In this document: positions 15,472 to 25,167 of the stretch, one piece after another
Position numbering within the stretch: position 1 is the stretch's first letter
How the letters are laid out: the number at the start of each line of letters is the position of its first letter
From: Mesobacterium_A sp034670065
GTDB lineage: Bacteria > Pseudomonadota > Alphaproteobacteria > Rhodobacterales > Rhodobacteraceae
Direction of reading: 5' to 3'
Length of the DNA stretch: 64,000 nt
Assembly: GCA_034670065.1 (NCBI GenBank)
Contig: JAXMOG010000006.1
Location: 1 to 64,000, forward strand
Notes under the pieces: generated by a model
What the model was told of the DNA's origin: nothing
Seen by the model: the letters and a program-made list of their open reading frames with translations, nothing else
Database searches by the model: none
Program-made: the position numbers and the translations under genes

Positions 15472-16508
15472 GAAATGTAATTTTGGCCGCGCTAACAGCG
15501 GTTGCGATGACAAGTTCGGTTTCTGCGCAAACCGAAGTTTTTAAACCGGTCAAAGTTCTGACTGTTGAAGCTGCCAGCGAGGGAACCTCACGCCATTTCT
15601 TTGGTAAGGTGGTTGCGAAAAGCACTGTTGATCTGGCGTTTCAGGTTGGCGGCCAAATTTTGGAACTTGCCGCCGTCGAAGGTGAGCAAATTGCAAAAGG
15701 CGAACTGATCGCGCGTTTGGATACTGAGCAATTTGAGCTGGCCAAACAGCAAGCCGTGCTGAATTTGGAACAAGCAGAACGCACGGTCGCGCGTTACGAA
15801 AAGCTGAAGGGTGACGCGGTAACTGGTGTCGCGTTGGAAGAGGCCCAAACCGCTGCGTTGCTGGCCAAAGTGAATGTGCGCAACGCTGATTATTCGCTGA
15901 AGCACGCAACATTGTCGGCCCCGTTTGATGCGTTGGTGTCTGATCGTCTGGTGCAGAACTTTACCACTATCGCAGCTGGCACGGCGATTGTGCGATTGCA
16001 CGACATGTCCGAATTGCGCATTGAAATCGAGGTGCCCGAAGTGTTGTTTCAACGGGCGGGCCAAGACCCGAATATGACAGTGACGGCCGAGTTTCCCGCC
16101 AGCGATAAAGTGTACCCAATTGAAATACGCGAGTTTTCGGCGGAAGCCTCAAATATTGGGCAATCGTTCAAAATCACCTTTGGTTTAGATAAACCCGAAG
16201 ACCTGCTTGTTTTGCCTGGGTCCTCTGTGACGGTCAAAGCAACCTTGGCGCCGGATCATCCCACATTATTGGTGCCTGCCGAAGCGCTGGTGACGCATAC
16301 AGACGGGACGTTTTCGGCAATGATATTTGACCCAAAGGATGACCTGAACGGCATCGTGAAATCTGTTGCGGTTACCGCGCGTCCGCATCTGACCGGGCAA
16401 ATGGAGATCTTGTCGGGTCTAGAGGCCGGAACCGAGATTGTTGCCATGGGCGCATCGACGTTGGCCGAGGGTGACACGGTGCGTCGCTTTCTTGGCTTTG
16501 GCCAGTAA
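15468..16508 (+). CDS. RND efflux periplasmic adaptor (membrane fusion protein)
   Basis: A 346-residue HlyD/AcrA-type adaptor. It has a signal peptide (LTAVAMTSSVSAQ), a split lipoyl domain (DLAFQVGGQILELAAVEGEQ and DALVSDRLVQNFTTIAAGTA), a helical hairpin with ALEEAQTAALLAK, and the beta-barrel and membrane-proximal parts (LLVPAEALV). It bridges the inner-membrane pump to an outer-membrane channel; no TolC gene is present in the window. Three bases separate it from the pump gene. Confidence 0.9.
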   Translation: MRNVILAALTAVAMTSSVSAQTEVFKPVKVLTVEAASEGTSRHFFGKVVAKSTVDLAFQVGGQILELAAVEGEQIAKGELIARLDTEQFELAKQQAVLNLEQAERTVARYEKLKGDAVTGVALEEAQTAALLAKVNVRNADYSLKHATLSAPFDALVSDRLVQNFTTIAAGTAIVRLHDMSELRIEIEVPEVLFQRAGQDPNMTVTAEFPASDKVYPIEIREFSAEASNIGQSFKITFGLDKPEDLLVLPGSSVTVKATLAPDHPTLLVPAEALVTHTDGTFSAMIFDPKDDLNGIVKSVAVTARPHLTGQMEILSGLEAGTEIVAMGASTLAEGDTVRRFLGFGQ

Positions 16509-16511
16509 CAG

Positions 16512-19500
16512 GTGACTTCAATGAATATTGCACGTCTATCTATCGAAAAACAAATCCTGTCTTGGATGGTTGTTTTGATCTTTTTGTTTGGCGGAGCGTG
16601 GGGGTTTTTGTCGCTGGGCCGCCTGGAAGATCCGTCATTCACCATTAAGCAAGCCGTGATCACAACCCAGTATCCAGGAGCATCGGCGGCCCAGGTGGCC
16701 GAAGAAGTTACCGAGCCTTTGGAGTCCGCGATCCAGAAAATGGGTGAACTGAAAGGGTCACCTCGGTCAACTATCCGGGGTTTTCTCTGATCGAAGTTGA
16801 AATTCAGGCGACCTATGATGGTACTGAACTGCCTGCAATCTGGACAGATTTGCGGGCCCGGATCGAGGATGCGGCGCTGTCGCTTCCTGATGGGGTTAGC
16901 AAACCCTATGTGAATGACGGCTTTGGTGATGTGTTCGGTATTTACTATGCCGTGGACGCCCAAGGGTTAACAGACGCCGAAAAACACCAGCTTGGCAAAT
17001 TTCTGCGGCGCGAAATTTTAGCGGTCGAAGGGGTTGCCGACGTGCAGCTGTCGGGTTTGCCAGAAGAGCGGATTTTCGTCGAACCCATTATGGCATTGAT
17101 GGCCAACCAAAATATTGCACCCACTGCCGTTCAAGGGGCCATCGCCAATGCGAACGTTGTGGCGGATGCTGGGTCATTGGGAAGCGTGCGATTGCAGCGG
17201 CCCGACGGGACCGACAGTGTGTCTCAGATTGCTGGTTTGTCTGTCGGATACCAGGGAAAAGTTATCAATCTGGTCGATATTGCCAACGTGAAGCGCGGGC
17301 GCACGGATGATCCTTCGATCATGATCCGTTACAATGGTGTAGAGGCATTTACCCTGGGCGTTGCGGGGCTTTCGACCGAAAACATCGTTGATGTGGGCAA
17401 ACGCGTTGACCAAAAATTGGCTGAAATCGATCCGGAAATCCCAGCTGGGGTATCATTGAACCCGATCTATCAGCAGCATGTGGTGGTTGAAGAAGCCTCC
17501 AATAGTTTCCTGATCAACCTTGGTATGTCTGTTGTTATCGTTGTTGCGGTTCTGGCCTTGGCAATGGGCTGGCGCGCGGCGCTGGTTGTGGGCGGTACGC
17601 TGTTGCTGACCGTTCTGGGTACGTTGTTTTTCATGGCGATCTTCTCGATTGAAATGGAGCGTATTTCGCTGGGTGCTTTGATTATTGCGATGGGGATGCT
17701 GGTTGATAATGCGCTGGTGGTTGCCGAAGGAATGCAGATCACAATGCAACGCGGGAAATCATCGCGTTTTGCGGCGGATGAAGCATCGCAAAAGACTCAA
17801 ATTCCCCTGCTTGGTGCTACGATTATTGGCATCATGGCGTTTGCAGGTATCGGCCTGAGCCCCGATGCGACGGGTGAGTTTTTGTTCTCGTTGTTTGCAG
17901 TGATCGGGATCTCATTGTTGTTGTCTTGGGTACTTGCGCTAACCGTTACACCGCTGTTCGGGCATTTCCTGTTCAAACAGGGCTCTGGTGAAGAGATTGA
18001 TGCCTACGGCGGGCCGTTATTTCGCGCCTATGGCTCGATTTTGCGGGCCTCGTTGAAGGGGCGTTGGGTGGTTATTCCTGCCTTGGCTGCGATTACCATC
18101 GTGTGCTTTATGGGCTTTGGGCAGATCAAGCAGCAGTTTTTCCCTGACTCGAACACACCGATTTTCTTGGTGCATTACAAATTGCCACAAGGGGCGGAAA
18201 TTCAAAGTACGTCCAACGATCTGAAACAGATCGAAAACTGGCTGGCCGACCGCCCCGAGGTCGTATCAACGACCACATTTGTGGGGCAGGGGGCTGCTCG
18301 GTTTATCCTGACCTACGCGGCAGAAAAAGCGAACCCCAGCTACGGCCATATGTTGATCCGGACCGAAAGTCTTGACCAGATTCCAGAGCTGGCAAAGGAG
18401 CTGGAAGAGTTTGCGGTGACTGCCTTGCCAGGCGGAATGTTCCGAACGCAGCGGTTGGTGTTTGGTCCGGGAGGCGGTGATCCGGTTGCGGTGCGGTTCT
18501 CGGGGGCTGATCCGGCTGTTTTGCGCAGCTTGGGCGACGAGGCTATCAAACGCATCAACGAAACATCCACTTCATTGCGGTTCGTTCGTTCGAATTGGCA
18601 TCAGCAAGAGGTTGTGATCAAACCGGTTTATGCGACCAACCGCGCGCAGACAGCGGGGATCAGCCGGGATGATGTTGCAAGGTCTATGTTGTTTGCAACG
18701 GAAGGGTATGTTGGAGGTGTATATCGCGAGGAAGACCGCCAAATTCCGATTGTCATGCGTGTTGATCCTGATGCCGGTCTAACCATCATGGACCAGTTGC
18801 TGTATTCGTCATCAACCGGGGGCGTTGCGCCAATGGACCAGTTAATCGACGGGCTGGAGTACGAGGTTCAGGACACGTTGTATCACCGCCGTGACCGCGT
18901 TCCGACATTGACAGTGATGGGCAACCTACCCGCAGATGTAACGGCGACGGTCGCGCGCAATGAAATTGTTGACGTTATCGAGTCCATGGAATTGCCAATT
19001 GGCTACAAGATGGAATGGGGCGGCGAATACGAAAGTTCGGGGGATGCGCAGAAGTCATTGGCCACGCAGCTTCCGCTTAGTTTCTTGGTGATGTTGTTGA
19101 TCACAGTGTTGCTGTTCATGTCACTGCGCCAACCGCTTATCATTTGGTTGTTGGTTCCGATGTCCGTCAATGGCGTTGTAATTGGCCTGTTGGCCACAGG
19201 ATTCCCGTTCAGCTTTACCGCGCTGCTGGGTTTGTTGAGCTTGTCAGGTATGCTGATCAAGAACGGTATTGTTCTGGTTGAGGAAATCGACATCGTTCGC
19301 CGCGAAGGCGGAGAATTGTTCGAGTCGATTGTTTCGGCATCAACGTCGCGTTTGCGTCCTGTAATGCTGGCGGCAGGTACAACCATTCTGGGGATGGCAC
19401 CGCTTTTGCCGGACGCTTTCTTCAAATCCATGGCGGTAACGATCATGGGTGGTTTGGCCTTTGCGACGGTTTTGACCCTGATCGCCGCTCCGACTTTCTA

Positions 19501-19555
19501 CTACGCGTTCTTCAAAGGATCCGAAGCGCGCCGGTTGGCGGCACAACCCGCTTAA
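16512..19555 (+). pseudogene. RND efflux pump permease, frameshifted near its 5' end
   Basis: An AcrB-type proton/drug antiporter of about 1014 residues split by a one-base deletion near 16754-16757. The first frame ends at 16790 after ESAIQKMGELKG; the second continues without stops through VTSVNYPGFSLIEVEIQATY and on to 19555. The rest is complete: TM4 carries AMGMLVDNALVVAEG with the proton-relay Asp, and the second half has FTALLGLLSLSGMLIKNGIV and the C-terminal VMLAAGTTILGMAPLLPDAF. If the base is truly missing the pump is dead, while the adaptor and regulator stay intact. A sequencing error is a real alternative. Confidence 0.85.
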
Positions 19556-19562
19556 CAGAATA

Positions 19563-19593
19563 GCCCACCCCCGGCGACATTTCGGGGGCGGGC
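19563..19593 (+). terminator. Hairpin after the RND operon
   Basis: GCCCaCCCCCG (19563-19573) pairs with CGGGGGcGGGC (19583-19593), with one mismatch in the middle. There is no T run, but the position between convergent genes suggests it stops transcription in both directions. Confidence 0.6.
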
Positions 19594-19675
19594 AAACTCT
19601 ACAAGTAAATATGTCTTAGACACCCTCTTGCGTATCCTAAGCGTGGGGGCGGTGAAGGTCAGGTCGACAAGGCCG

Positions 19676-20446
19676 TTACACGGTTTTTTCCAAGTGCCAG
19701 ACCTGTTCAACCGGATATTGCTTTGCCCAATCCGCTGGAATGCCGGCTCTTGTGCCACTGGCCCAATCAGGCGCGAAGACCTCTTGGTATTTGCCGATGG
19801 TAAATCCGATGGTGGTAAACAGTTCCATCCAAGCAGAAATGGTCAGGTTAAAACAAACACCACTTGGGTCGATCTCAACCTCAGTCCAGTCTGCGCCCCA
19901 CATATCGACATAGGGGCGATGCAAGGTCATATCACAGGGCGCGCCATCCATCGGTGAACACAGCAAAGAGATGGGATGGTTGCCAAGGAAGACCAAGCGC
20001 CCACCGGGGCGCAGTAACCGCCATGCCTCGCGCAGCCATTTTTCTGGTGGGCACCAAATCGCCGCGCCATATTCAGAGACAGCGAAGTCGAAGGACGCAT
20101 CGGGCAGGCCGGTTGTCTCGGCATTCCCCTCTATGAACGTGATAGCGGCACCGTGCTCATCGGCCAGGCGCTGTGCCGTCGCCAATTGAGCGGGAGAGAC
20201 ATCAATGGCGGTTACTTTTGCGCCGCGTTTCCTCATCCAGCCAGAGACATATGCCGTTCCGCAGCCCAACTCGATGGCATCAAGGCCGGACATATCCGAA
20301 GGCAGCAGATTAAGAGACGCGTCCGTTTGGCCCCAATTGCCCCATTCTGGTGTTGTCGCCCTCCACAGGCGCTCACCAGTTGTGACCCAGTTTTCCGCGT
20401 CATCGTCCCAGACAGTTTTGTTAATGGATAGGTAATCGCGCGTCAT
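19676..20446 (-). CDS. Class I SAM-dependent methyltransferase
   Basis: A 256-residue methyltransferase of the Methyltransf_11 type. SAM motif I is AIELGCGTAYVSGWM (about residues 57-71), followed by the acidic strand end VTAIDVSPAQL, motif II ASFDFAVSEYGA and motif III LLRPGGRLVFLG. The N-terminal WDDDAENWVTTGERLW segment is common in family members in Proteobacteria. The substrate is not known. It is convergent with the RND operon and has no operon partner. Confidence 0.85.
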   Translation of the reverse strand: MTRDYLSINKTVWDDDAENWVTTGERLWRATTPEWGNWGQTDASLNLLPSDMSGLDAIELGCGTAYVSGWMRKRGAKVTAIDVSPAQLATAQRLADEHGAAITFIEGNAETTGLPDASFDFAVSEYGAAIWCPPEKWLREAWRLLRPGGRLVFLGNHPISLLCSPMDGAPCDMTLHRPYVDMWGADWTEVEIDPSGVCFNLTISAWMELFTTIGFTIGKYQEVFAPDWASGTRAGIPADWAKQYPVEQVWHLEKTV

Positions 20447-20881
20447 TCCCCGATCTCCGGCATTCCGTGTAGCTTTGCCAACAATACAATGCGCGCAGGG
20501 CTCTCGCTAGAATTCAATGAAAGTGACCCTTGGTGGCTTTGCTTTTGGCGGGGCTTAACAGCGGTTGAAGGGTTTCGACCGCTGGAAAGCGGGATAATCT
20601 AGGGCCGTTAAGTGGCCAGTTCTGCAGCAATCAAAGCCGCGTGGCTGTTCACTTTGGCTTTGGTGGTCGCAAAACCAAAAGAATTTATCCACTCAGCAGC
20701 AGCTTTCCGAATGGTATCAACAATGAAACTGTCTACGACCCAATGGTTGTGCTTGTAGAAGTCCGAGCCACGCAAGTTTGCGCTGGGCGCGTTTGTATGG
20801 CCCAGACTACCGCGTTGCGCTGTGACAGGGGCTGTGTATGCTTTGGATGCAAAATAACAAAATCCGAAAAGTGAGACCCGT
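20447..20881. other. Intergenic region with a possible gene remnant
   Basis: About 435 bases separate two methyltransferase genes. On the minus strand, 20608-20730 encodes a protein-like tail (FIVDTIRKAAAEWINSFGF, then KVNSHAALIAAELAT) whose end resembles the last helix of LuxR-type regulators. The frame upstream turns into antisense of the plus-strand methyltransferase. I regard it as a possible remnant, not a gene. The methyltransferase start at 20882 has only a weak ribosome site. Confidence 0.35.
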
Positions 20882-21928
20882 ATGCAGGCCCAAGAAACCG
20901 TGCCGGCCACTGGCACTGTCATCGAAACGGCAGAAGATCTTTCGACAATTGCTTTTGGCTTTATGGCTTCCAAAGCGCTGTTTGCAGGGCTGCATGTTGA
21001 TATCTTCTCGGCGCTGGCGGACGGCCCGAAAACGGCAGAAGACCTGGCCAAGGATGCGGATGTTCCACTGAACCGTATTGTTATGCTGACAACGGCGCTT
21101 TCCAGTATCGGATTGCTTGTCATTGGCGATGACATGAAAATCCAGAACTCTCCGGCGGCGCAAAGTTTTCTGTCCAAGCAATCGAAATACGATTTCGGCG
21201 ATTACCTGCGCTATCAGATCGATCAGCAGATGTACCCGTTTTTGCTGCAGCTGAACGCTGTGATGAAAGGTGATTTGTCTGATGATGCCATTGCATCCTA
21301 CCGGCATTGGATGACGGATGAAGAACAGGCATCCGTCTATTCCGAAAGCCAGCACACCGGGTCGCTTGGGCCGGGGCGGACGTTGGCGCGCAAGGTAGAT
21401 CTGGCGACCGCGACCAGCCTATTGGACGTGGGCGGCGGAACAGGTGCGATGACGATCAGCCTGTGCAATGCATACCCCAACCTAAACGCAACCATTATTG
21501 ATTTCCCGAACGTGGCCGAGATCGGCTGGAGGTTCATCTCGGAAGCCGAAATGGTTGATCGTGTGCGTTACATTCCGGGCAATGCCGTAAATGTCCAATG
21601 GCCCAGCAACCAAGACGCCATACTGATGTCCTATCTGATGAGCGGTGTGCCGGGCGAAGACGTGGAAAAGCTTCTGCGCAAGGCGTTTGAGACACTGGCC
21701 CCCGGCGGCAAGCTGATGGTGCATGATTTCATGGTCGAAGAAGATCGGCGCGGTCCGGCTCTTGCCGCTCTGTGGCAGCTTCAGCACATGGCCTTTACGC
21801 CGGATGCTCGTTCGCTTTCTGTTGGATGGCTGACAAAAACAGCCGAGAAGATCGGCTTCGAAGTTGCGTCTGTCGACGAATTGATCCCGGCGATGACCAA
21901 GTTGGTTGTTTTCACCAACCCGGCCTGA
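20882..21928 (+). CDS. O-methyltransferase-like SAM-dependent methyltransferase
   Basis: A 348-residue protein with the two-part build of the Methyltransf_2 family (acetylserotonin, caffeate and hydroxyneurosporene O-methyltransferases). The N-terminal winged-helix dimerisation region includes GPKTAEDLAKDADVPLNRI and the C-terminal Rossmann domain has LLDVGGGTGAMTISL, FPNVAEIGWRFI and LAPGGKLMVHDFMV. The usual catalytic His-Glu pair is not obvious (the expected region reads ILMSYLMSGVPGEDVEKLL), so the substrate may differ from plant-type OMTs. It is transcribed alone and ends before a perfect hairpin. Confidence 0.8.
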   Translation: MQAQETVPATGTVIETAEDLSTIAFGFMASKALFAGLHVDIFSALADGPKTAEDLAKDADVPLNRIVMLTTALSSIGLLVIGDDMKIQNSPAAQSFLSKQSKYDFGDYLRYQIDQQMYPFLLQLNAVMKGDLSDDAIASYRHWMTDEEQASVYSESQHTGSLGPGRTLARKVDLATATSLLDVGGGTGAMTISLCNAYPNLNATIIDFPNVAEIGWRFISEAEMVDRVRYIPGNAVNVQWPSNQDAILMSYLMSGVPGEDVEKLLRKAFETLAPGGKLMVHDFMVEEDRRGPALAALWQLQHMAFTPDARSLSVGWLTKTAEKIGFEVASVDELIPAMTKLVVFTNPA

Positions 21929-21979
21929 AGTATCGGCCCCAAGCCGACTTTTCGTTTGCGGCGCCTTACGAACCTAAAC

Positions 21980-22010
21980 CCCATGTCATGAACAATATTC
22001 ATGACATGGG
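21980..22010. repeat. Perfect 13-bp inverted repeat after the methyltransferase gene
   Basis: CCCATGTCATGAA (21980-21992) and TTCATGACATGGG (21998-22010) flank the five-base loop CAATA. It begins 51 bases after the stop codon. There is no T run, so as a terminator it would be atypical; it could also be a protein-binding palindrome upstream of the protease gene. Confidence 0.7.
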
Positions 22011-22092
22011 TTGGTGCCTTCGCAGAGCCGCATGGCGGTAGGCTGCGCCGTGTGGAATTGACAACCCTCCCTCTGTGGTTTGTGGTCAGACC

Positions 22093-22755
22093 ATGAAAAT
22101 ACTCAAAGGTCATTGGCAGTTGATCTTGCTTACACTGGTTGTGTTTGCACTTTGGGGCACGCCTTTGGTGTACCCGCTGAAAATCCTGGTGGTGTTCATG
22201 CATGAGCTGTCTCATGGGCTGGCCGCAGTGGTTACTGGCGGGTCCATCGACGCGATTTCCTTGTCAGTACAACAAGGTGGGCACGCCATCACGCGCGGCG
22301 GCAATTTGTTTGTCATACTTTCTGCGGGGTATTTAGGCTCATTAACCCTTGGGGTGATGCTGTTGCTGATTGCGCTGCACACACACGCCGACCGGGCGGC
22401 GTTAGGGCTGTTTGGCGTGATCTTGCTGGTGGTCACGGTTCTTTACATCCGTGATATTTTTCCGCTGCTGTTTTGTGGTGTTACGGGTGCGGCCATGCTG
22501 GCAATCGCCTGGTTTCTAAGCCGCCCGATCAATGATTTCGTTTTACGGATCATCGGACTGACCAGTGTGATTTACGTGCCTTATGATATTTTCAGCGATA
22601 CGATCGCACGCTCAAACCTTCGGTCTGATGCGTATATGCTGGCAGAGCACGTTGGTGGGCCGACGGTGCTTTGGGGTGGGATATGGTTGATCCTTAGCCT
22701 TTTGGTCATCGGGTTTTGCATCCGATATGCCATTGGAAAAGGAAGCAATTTATGA
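22093..22755 (+). CDS. M50B-like zinc metalloprotease, membrane-embedded
   Basis: About 220 residues with several transmembrane helices. The zinc motif HELSH lies in LVVFMHELSHGLAAVVTGG near residue 40, as in the peptidase_M50B group. The remaining helices include LFVILSAGYLGSLTLGVMLL and LLFCGVTGAAMLAIAWFL. The late Asp of the NPDG-type motif of site-2 proteases is replaced by a VPYDIFSD segment, as is usual for the M50B-like relatives. ATG 22093 is preferred over a GTG 18 bases upstream. Its stop overlaps the next start (ATGA). The target is unknown. Confidence 0.75.
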   Translation: MKILKGHWQLILLTLVVFALWGTPLVYPLKILVVFMHELSHGLAAVVTGGSIDAISLSVQQGGHAITRGGNLFVILSAGYLGSLTLGVMLLLIALHTHADRAALGLFGVILLVVTVLYIRDIFPLLFCGVTGAAMLAIAWFLSRPINDFVLRIIGLTSVIYVPYDIFSDTIARSNLRSDAYMLAEHVGGPTVLWGGIWLILSLLVIGFCIRYAIGKGSNL

Positions 22756-23090
22756 TGTGGCAGCGCTTGAATTTGGTTTTGCAGGCCGGTGTGTTCTGCC
22801 TGTGCTCAGGCGCTGCGCATGCTGTGGTTTGCGATTTTGGTGATTTTGTTTTCCACATCGACCGCAATAGTGAAGGCCTGCAGGTGACAGATGCGGGAGA
22901 GCGCAGATTGTTTCGCCCGATAGCGGAGGAGCAGGGGTATTGGTTTGCGCTTGGCTATTCTGATCACGGGAAAGAGGCGGCTTATCTGGCCTTTCACGAC
23001 CGTCAGGTTGTCTTAAGTGTCCATTCCATTGGCCAAGTCCTTGTGTCGGAAACCTTTCGCGGTACGTGTGACGGCGTAACCGGGTTTTAA
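22752..23090 (+). CDS. Small secreted protein of unknown function
   Basis: A 112-residue protein with a clear signal peptide (LNLVLQAGVFCLCSGAAHA) and a mature part containing two cysteines at the ends (VVCDFGDF and GTCDGVTGF), which could form a disulphide. No family is recognised. It is translationally coupled to the M50B-like protease gene by an ATGA overlap, so the two products may act together. It is convergent with the alpha/beta hydrolase gene. Confidence 0.6.
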   Translation: MMWQRLNLVLQAGVFCLCSGAAHAVVCDFGDFVFHIDRNSEGLQVTDAGERRLFRPIAEEQGYWFALGYSDHGKEAAYLAFHDRQVVLSVHSIGQVLVSETFRGTCDGVTGF

Positions 23091-23122
23091 CAGCAACGGG
23101 TCTGGCTGAGGGTCGCCAAGCT

Positions 23123-24121
23123 TCATTCCCGGTTTTCCAGGAGAAATGAGCGGATCGCGGCAAGTGTTGCCATTGGATTGTCCCACAGCACATTGTGCCC
23201 CGCGTTTTCGACAATAGTCAGAAGGGCGTCTTCAAACAGCTGCAAGTGCAGGCGCTGTAGTGGTGCACCGGTCCACGAATTGCAGGCCCCGGCCATCAGC
23301 ATCACCGGGCCGGAGAAGTGCATAGCGTTGCTGGCAATGCTGTCCAACTCGTTTGGCGCAAGCGCCTCCATTGCACGGCTTGATCTTGCACCGAACCGCC
23401 AATGCGGGGCGGTGTATCCAGAACCGCAGTGGTATGGGTTATTGGGATGGCTCGCGAATACGTCCACCATATGCCCGATCAAGAAATCATCCCCTGCGTC
23501 AGGATCAGGTCCAGTAACATGTTGCGCGCGAAACCCTGTCAGCATGGCTTCTGTCCAGTATGTCAGACCAGACATGTAGGTTTTGCTTTGTTCGACCCAG
23601 CGGATTTGGCCTGCGCTGTTCAGAAAGCCTGGTTCGATCAGCACAGCTTTCTTCGCATTTTCCGGGTACTGACCAATGTACGCCGTTGCCAGTATCGCCC
23701 CCCAAGAATGCCCAACCAATATGGGGGCTTTGTCCGGCGAAAACAGGTTAATCACGGCGTCAAGTTCCGACACATAGTCAGACAATGTGAGCGCAGCAGA
23801 ATCCACCCGTTCGGATAATCCTGCGCCGCGCTGATCATAATAAATCAGGCGATAAGCATCTGACAAAGCGTCGAACCCCTGCAAAGACCGAAAGTCCGCG
23901 CCCGGCCCCCCGTGAAGAACAACAATGGTATCGGCATTGGGTGGGCCGTCGACAACGCGTGTATGGAGCCTGACCCCGGCGACAGCGTGGGATTGCAGGC
24001 TTAGGTCTTGGGTAACAAGCGGTGCGACTGGGTAGTCCCCACGCGTGACAACAAACAGTGTAACGACAAGGAGTATGATGATCAGAATGGCGGAGCCGAT
24101 GGCTTTCAACAAAGTCTTCAA
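23123..24121 (-). CDS. Membrane-anchored alpha/beta hydrolase (proline iminopeptidase-like)
   Basis: A 332-residue protein starting at TTG 24121, chosen because AAGGGG sits seven bases upstream and the first four bases overlap the stop of the serine hydrolase gene. A signal-anchor helix (AILIIILLVVTLFVV, residues 11-25) leads into the hydrolase fold: oxyanion-hole HGGPGADFRSL (70-80), DQRGAGLSE, nucleophile Ser139 in VGHSWGA and His309 in ENAGHNVLW. HGGPG and DQRGxGxS are hallmarks of the S33 peptidase family. The protein is likely exposed to the periplasm. It is the last gene of a four-gene minus-strand operon. Confidence 0.85.
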   Translation of the reverse strand: MKTLLKAIGSAILIIILLVVTLFVVTRGDYPVAPLVTQDLSLQSHAVAGVRLHTRVVDGPPNADTIVVLHGGPGADFRSLQGFDALSDAYRLIYYDQRGAGLSERVDSAALTLSDYVSELDAVINLFSPDKAPILVGHSWGAILATAYIGQYPENAKKAVLIEPGFLNSAGQIRWVEQSKTYMSGLTYWTEAMLTGFRAQHVTGPDPDAGDDFLIGHMVDVFASHPNNPYHCGSGYTAPHWRFGARSSRAMEALAPNELDSIASNAMHFSGPVMLMAGACNSWTGAPLQRLHLQLFEDALLTIVENAGHNVLWDNPMATLAAIRSFLLENRE

Positions 24122-25167
24122 ATGATCACCCCTTGGCGTTTGAGGGTTCTGATTACCTGCAACATAAAACCGAAGGGGCGTTGAGGGGCGTCGAGTTGAT
24201 TGAATGTGCCGACAAGATAGATGTCGTTGCGCGGGGCATAGAATGCAAAACTGCCGTTTGTTCCTGAATGTCCGATCAGTTCTGGCGTTTCGCGCAGAAG
24301 ATTCATCCAACTTGGCAGTTTGAAGCGCATCAAGCCAGCCCCGTATCGAAGCGGAAAGAACAGCGGAAGCCAGCTCTGCACGGCCGGCATGTTGGTGCGG
24401 TCAAAAAGCTCACAGCGCATAAAGGCTTGAAGAAAGGTCAAGACATCATCCAAGGACGATACAATCCCACCATCCGGCCCCATGCAAGACAGGGACAAGG
24501 GCGCGTCGATCTGTTTTGCCTTGTGATACAGGCTCAATGGAGCGGAAACGTTGCTTTGCTGGGGATCAAAGACTGCCGTTTGCCGCAAACCCAGTAGGTC
24601 ACAGATCTGGGATTGAAGAACTTCGTGGAATGGCTTGTCAGATACGGTTTCTATGATCGCGCCAAGCAATTGATAGTTGGTGTCTGAGTAGTAAGCTTTC
24701 CCGCTGTCCGGGGCACCTTGGGGAGAAAGCGCATTTGTCATGCGCAGAACGTCTGGCAGGCCGAACAGCCGGTCTTTGCCTTGTAGAATGTCGTCGCTCA
24801 TCCCGCCTTCGTAGTAATCAGCTAAACCAGAAGTTTGGTGCAGCAAATGGCTGACCGTTAGCATTGGGCCGAATGCCGTGCCGTTTACCCTGTGAAAAGC
24901 AGACCAATCGTATTCGGGCAGGATGCTTTGTACCTTCGTGTCCAAATGCAAGCGCCCGGCGTCCTTTAGTTGCAGGACCATTGCCGCTGTGAACAGTTTG
25001 GTGACGCTGGCGATGCAAAAGGTTCTATCTGGCGTTGCAGCACCGGCACCGCCGCGGAACGAAAAGCGTCCATCGCCAGAGTGCACCGCAAGCAACACGC
25101 CGTGGGTATTGGCTTTGTTTGCTTCACCATCAATCAGGTTTTGGAGTGTGTCTTCAAGGGCGGTCAT
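24118..25167 (-). CDS. Beta-lactamase-family serine hydrolase
   Basis: A 349-residue class C beta-lactamase-like (serine esterase/DD-peptidase-like) protein. The active-site SxxK is S54-VT-K57 in FCIASVTKLFTAAMV; the Tyr-x-Asn element is YSDTNYQLLG; the third element is the late IGHSGTNGSFAFY. No signal peptide is seen, so it is probably cytoplasmic and an esterase or amidase, not a beta-lactamase in the medical sense. It overlaps the genes on both sides by four bases. Confidence 0.85.
   Translation of the reverse strand: MTALEDTLQNLIDGEANKANTHGVLLAVHSGDGRFSFRGGAGAATPDRTFCIASVTKLFTAAMVLQLKDAGRLHLDTKVQSILPEYDWSAFHRVNGTAFGPMLTVSHLLHQTSGLADYYEGGMSDDILQGKDRLFGLPDVLRMTNALSPQGAPDSGKAYYSDTNYQLLGAIIETVSDKPFHEVLQSQICDLLGLRQTAVFDPQQSNVSAPLSLYHKAKQIDAPLSLSCMGPDGGIVSSLDDVLTFLQAFMRCELFDRTNMPAVQSWLPLFFPLRYGAGLMRFKLPSWMNLLRETPELIGHSGTNGSFAFYAPRNDIYLVGTFNQLDAPQRPFGFMLQVIRTLKRQGVII

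Noticed and set aside
20608..21177. Minus-strand frame of 189 codons as a full gene
   Set aside because: Its first 100 codons are antisense of a supported methyltransferase; only the last part looks protein-like and is noted as a possible remnant.
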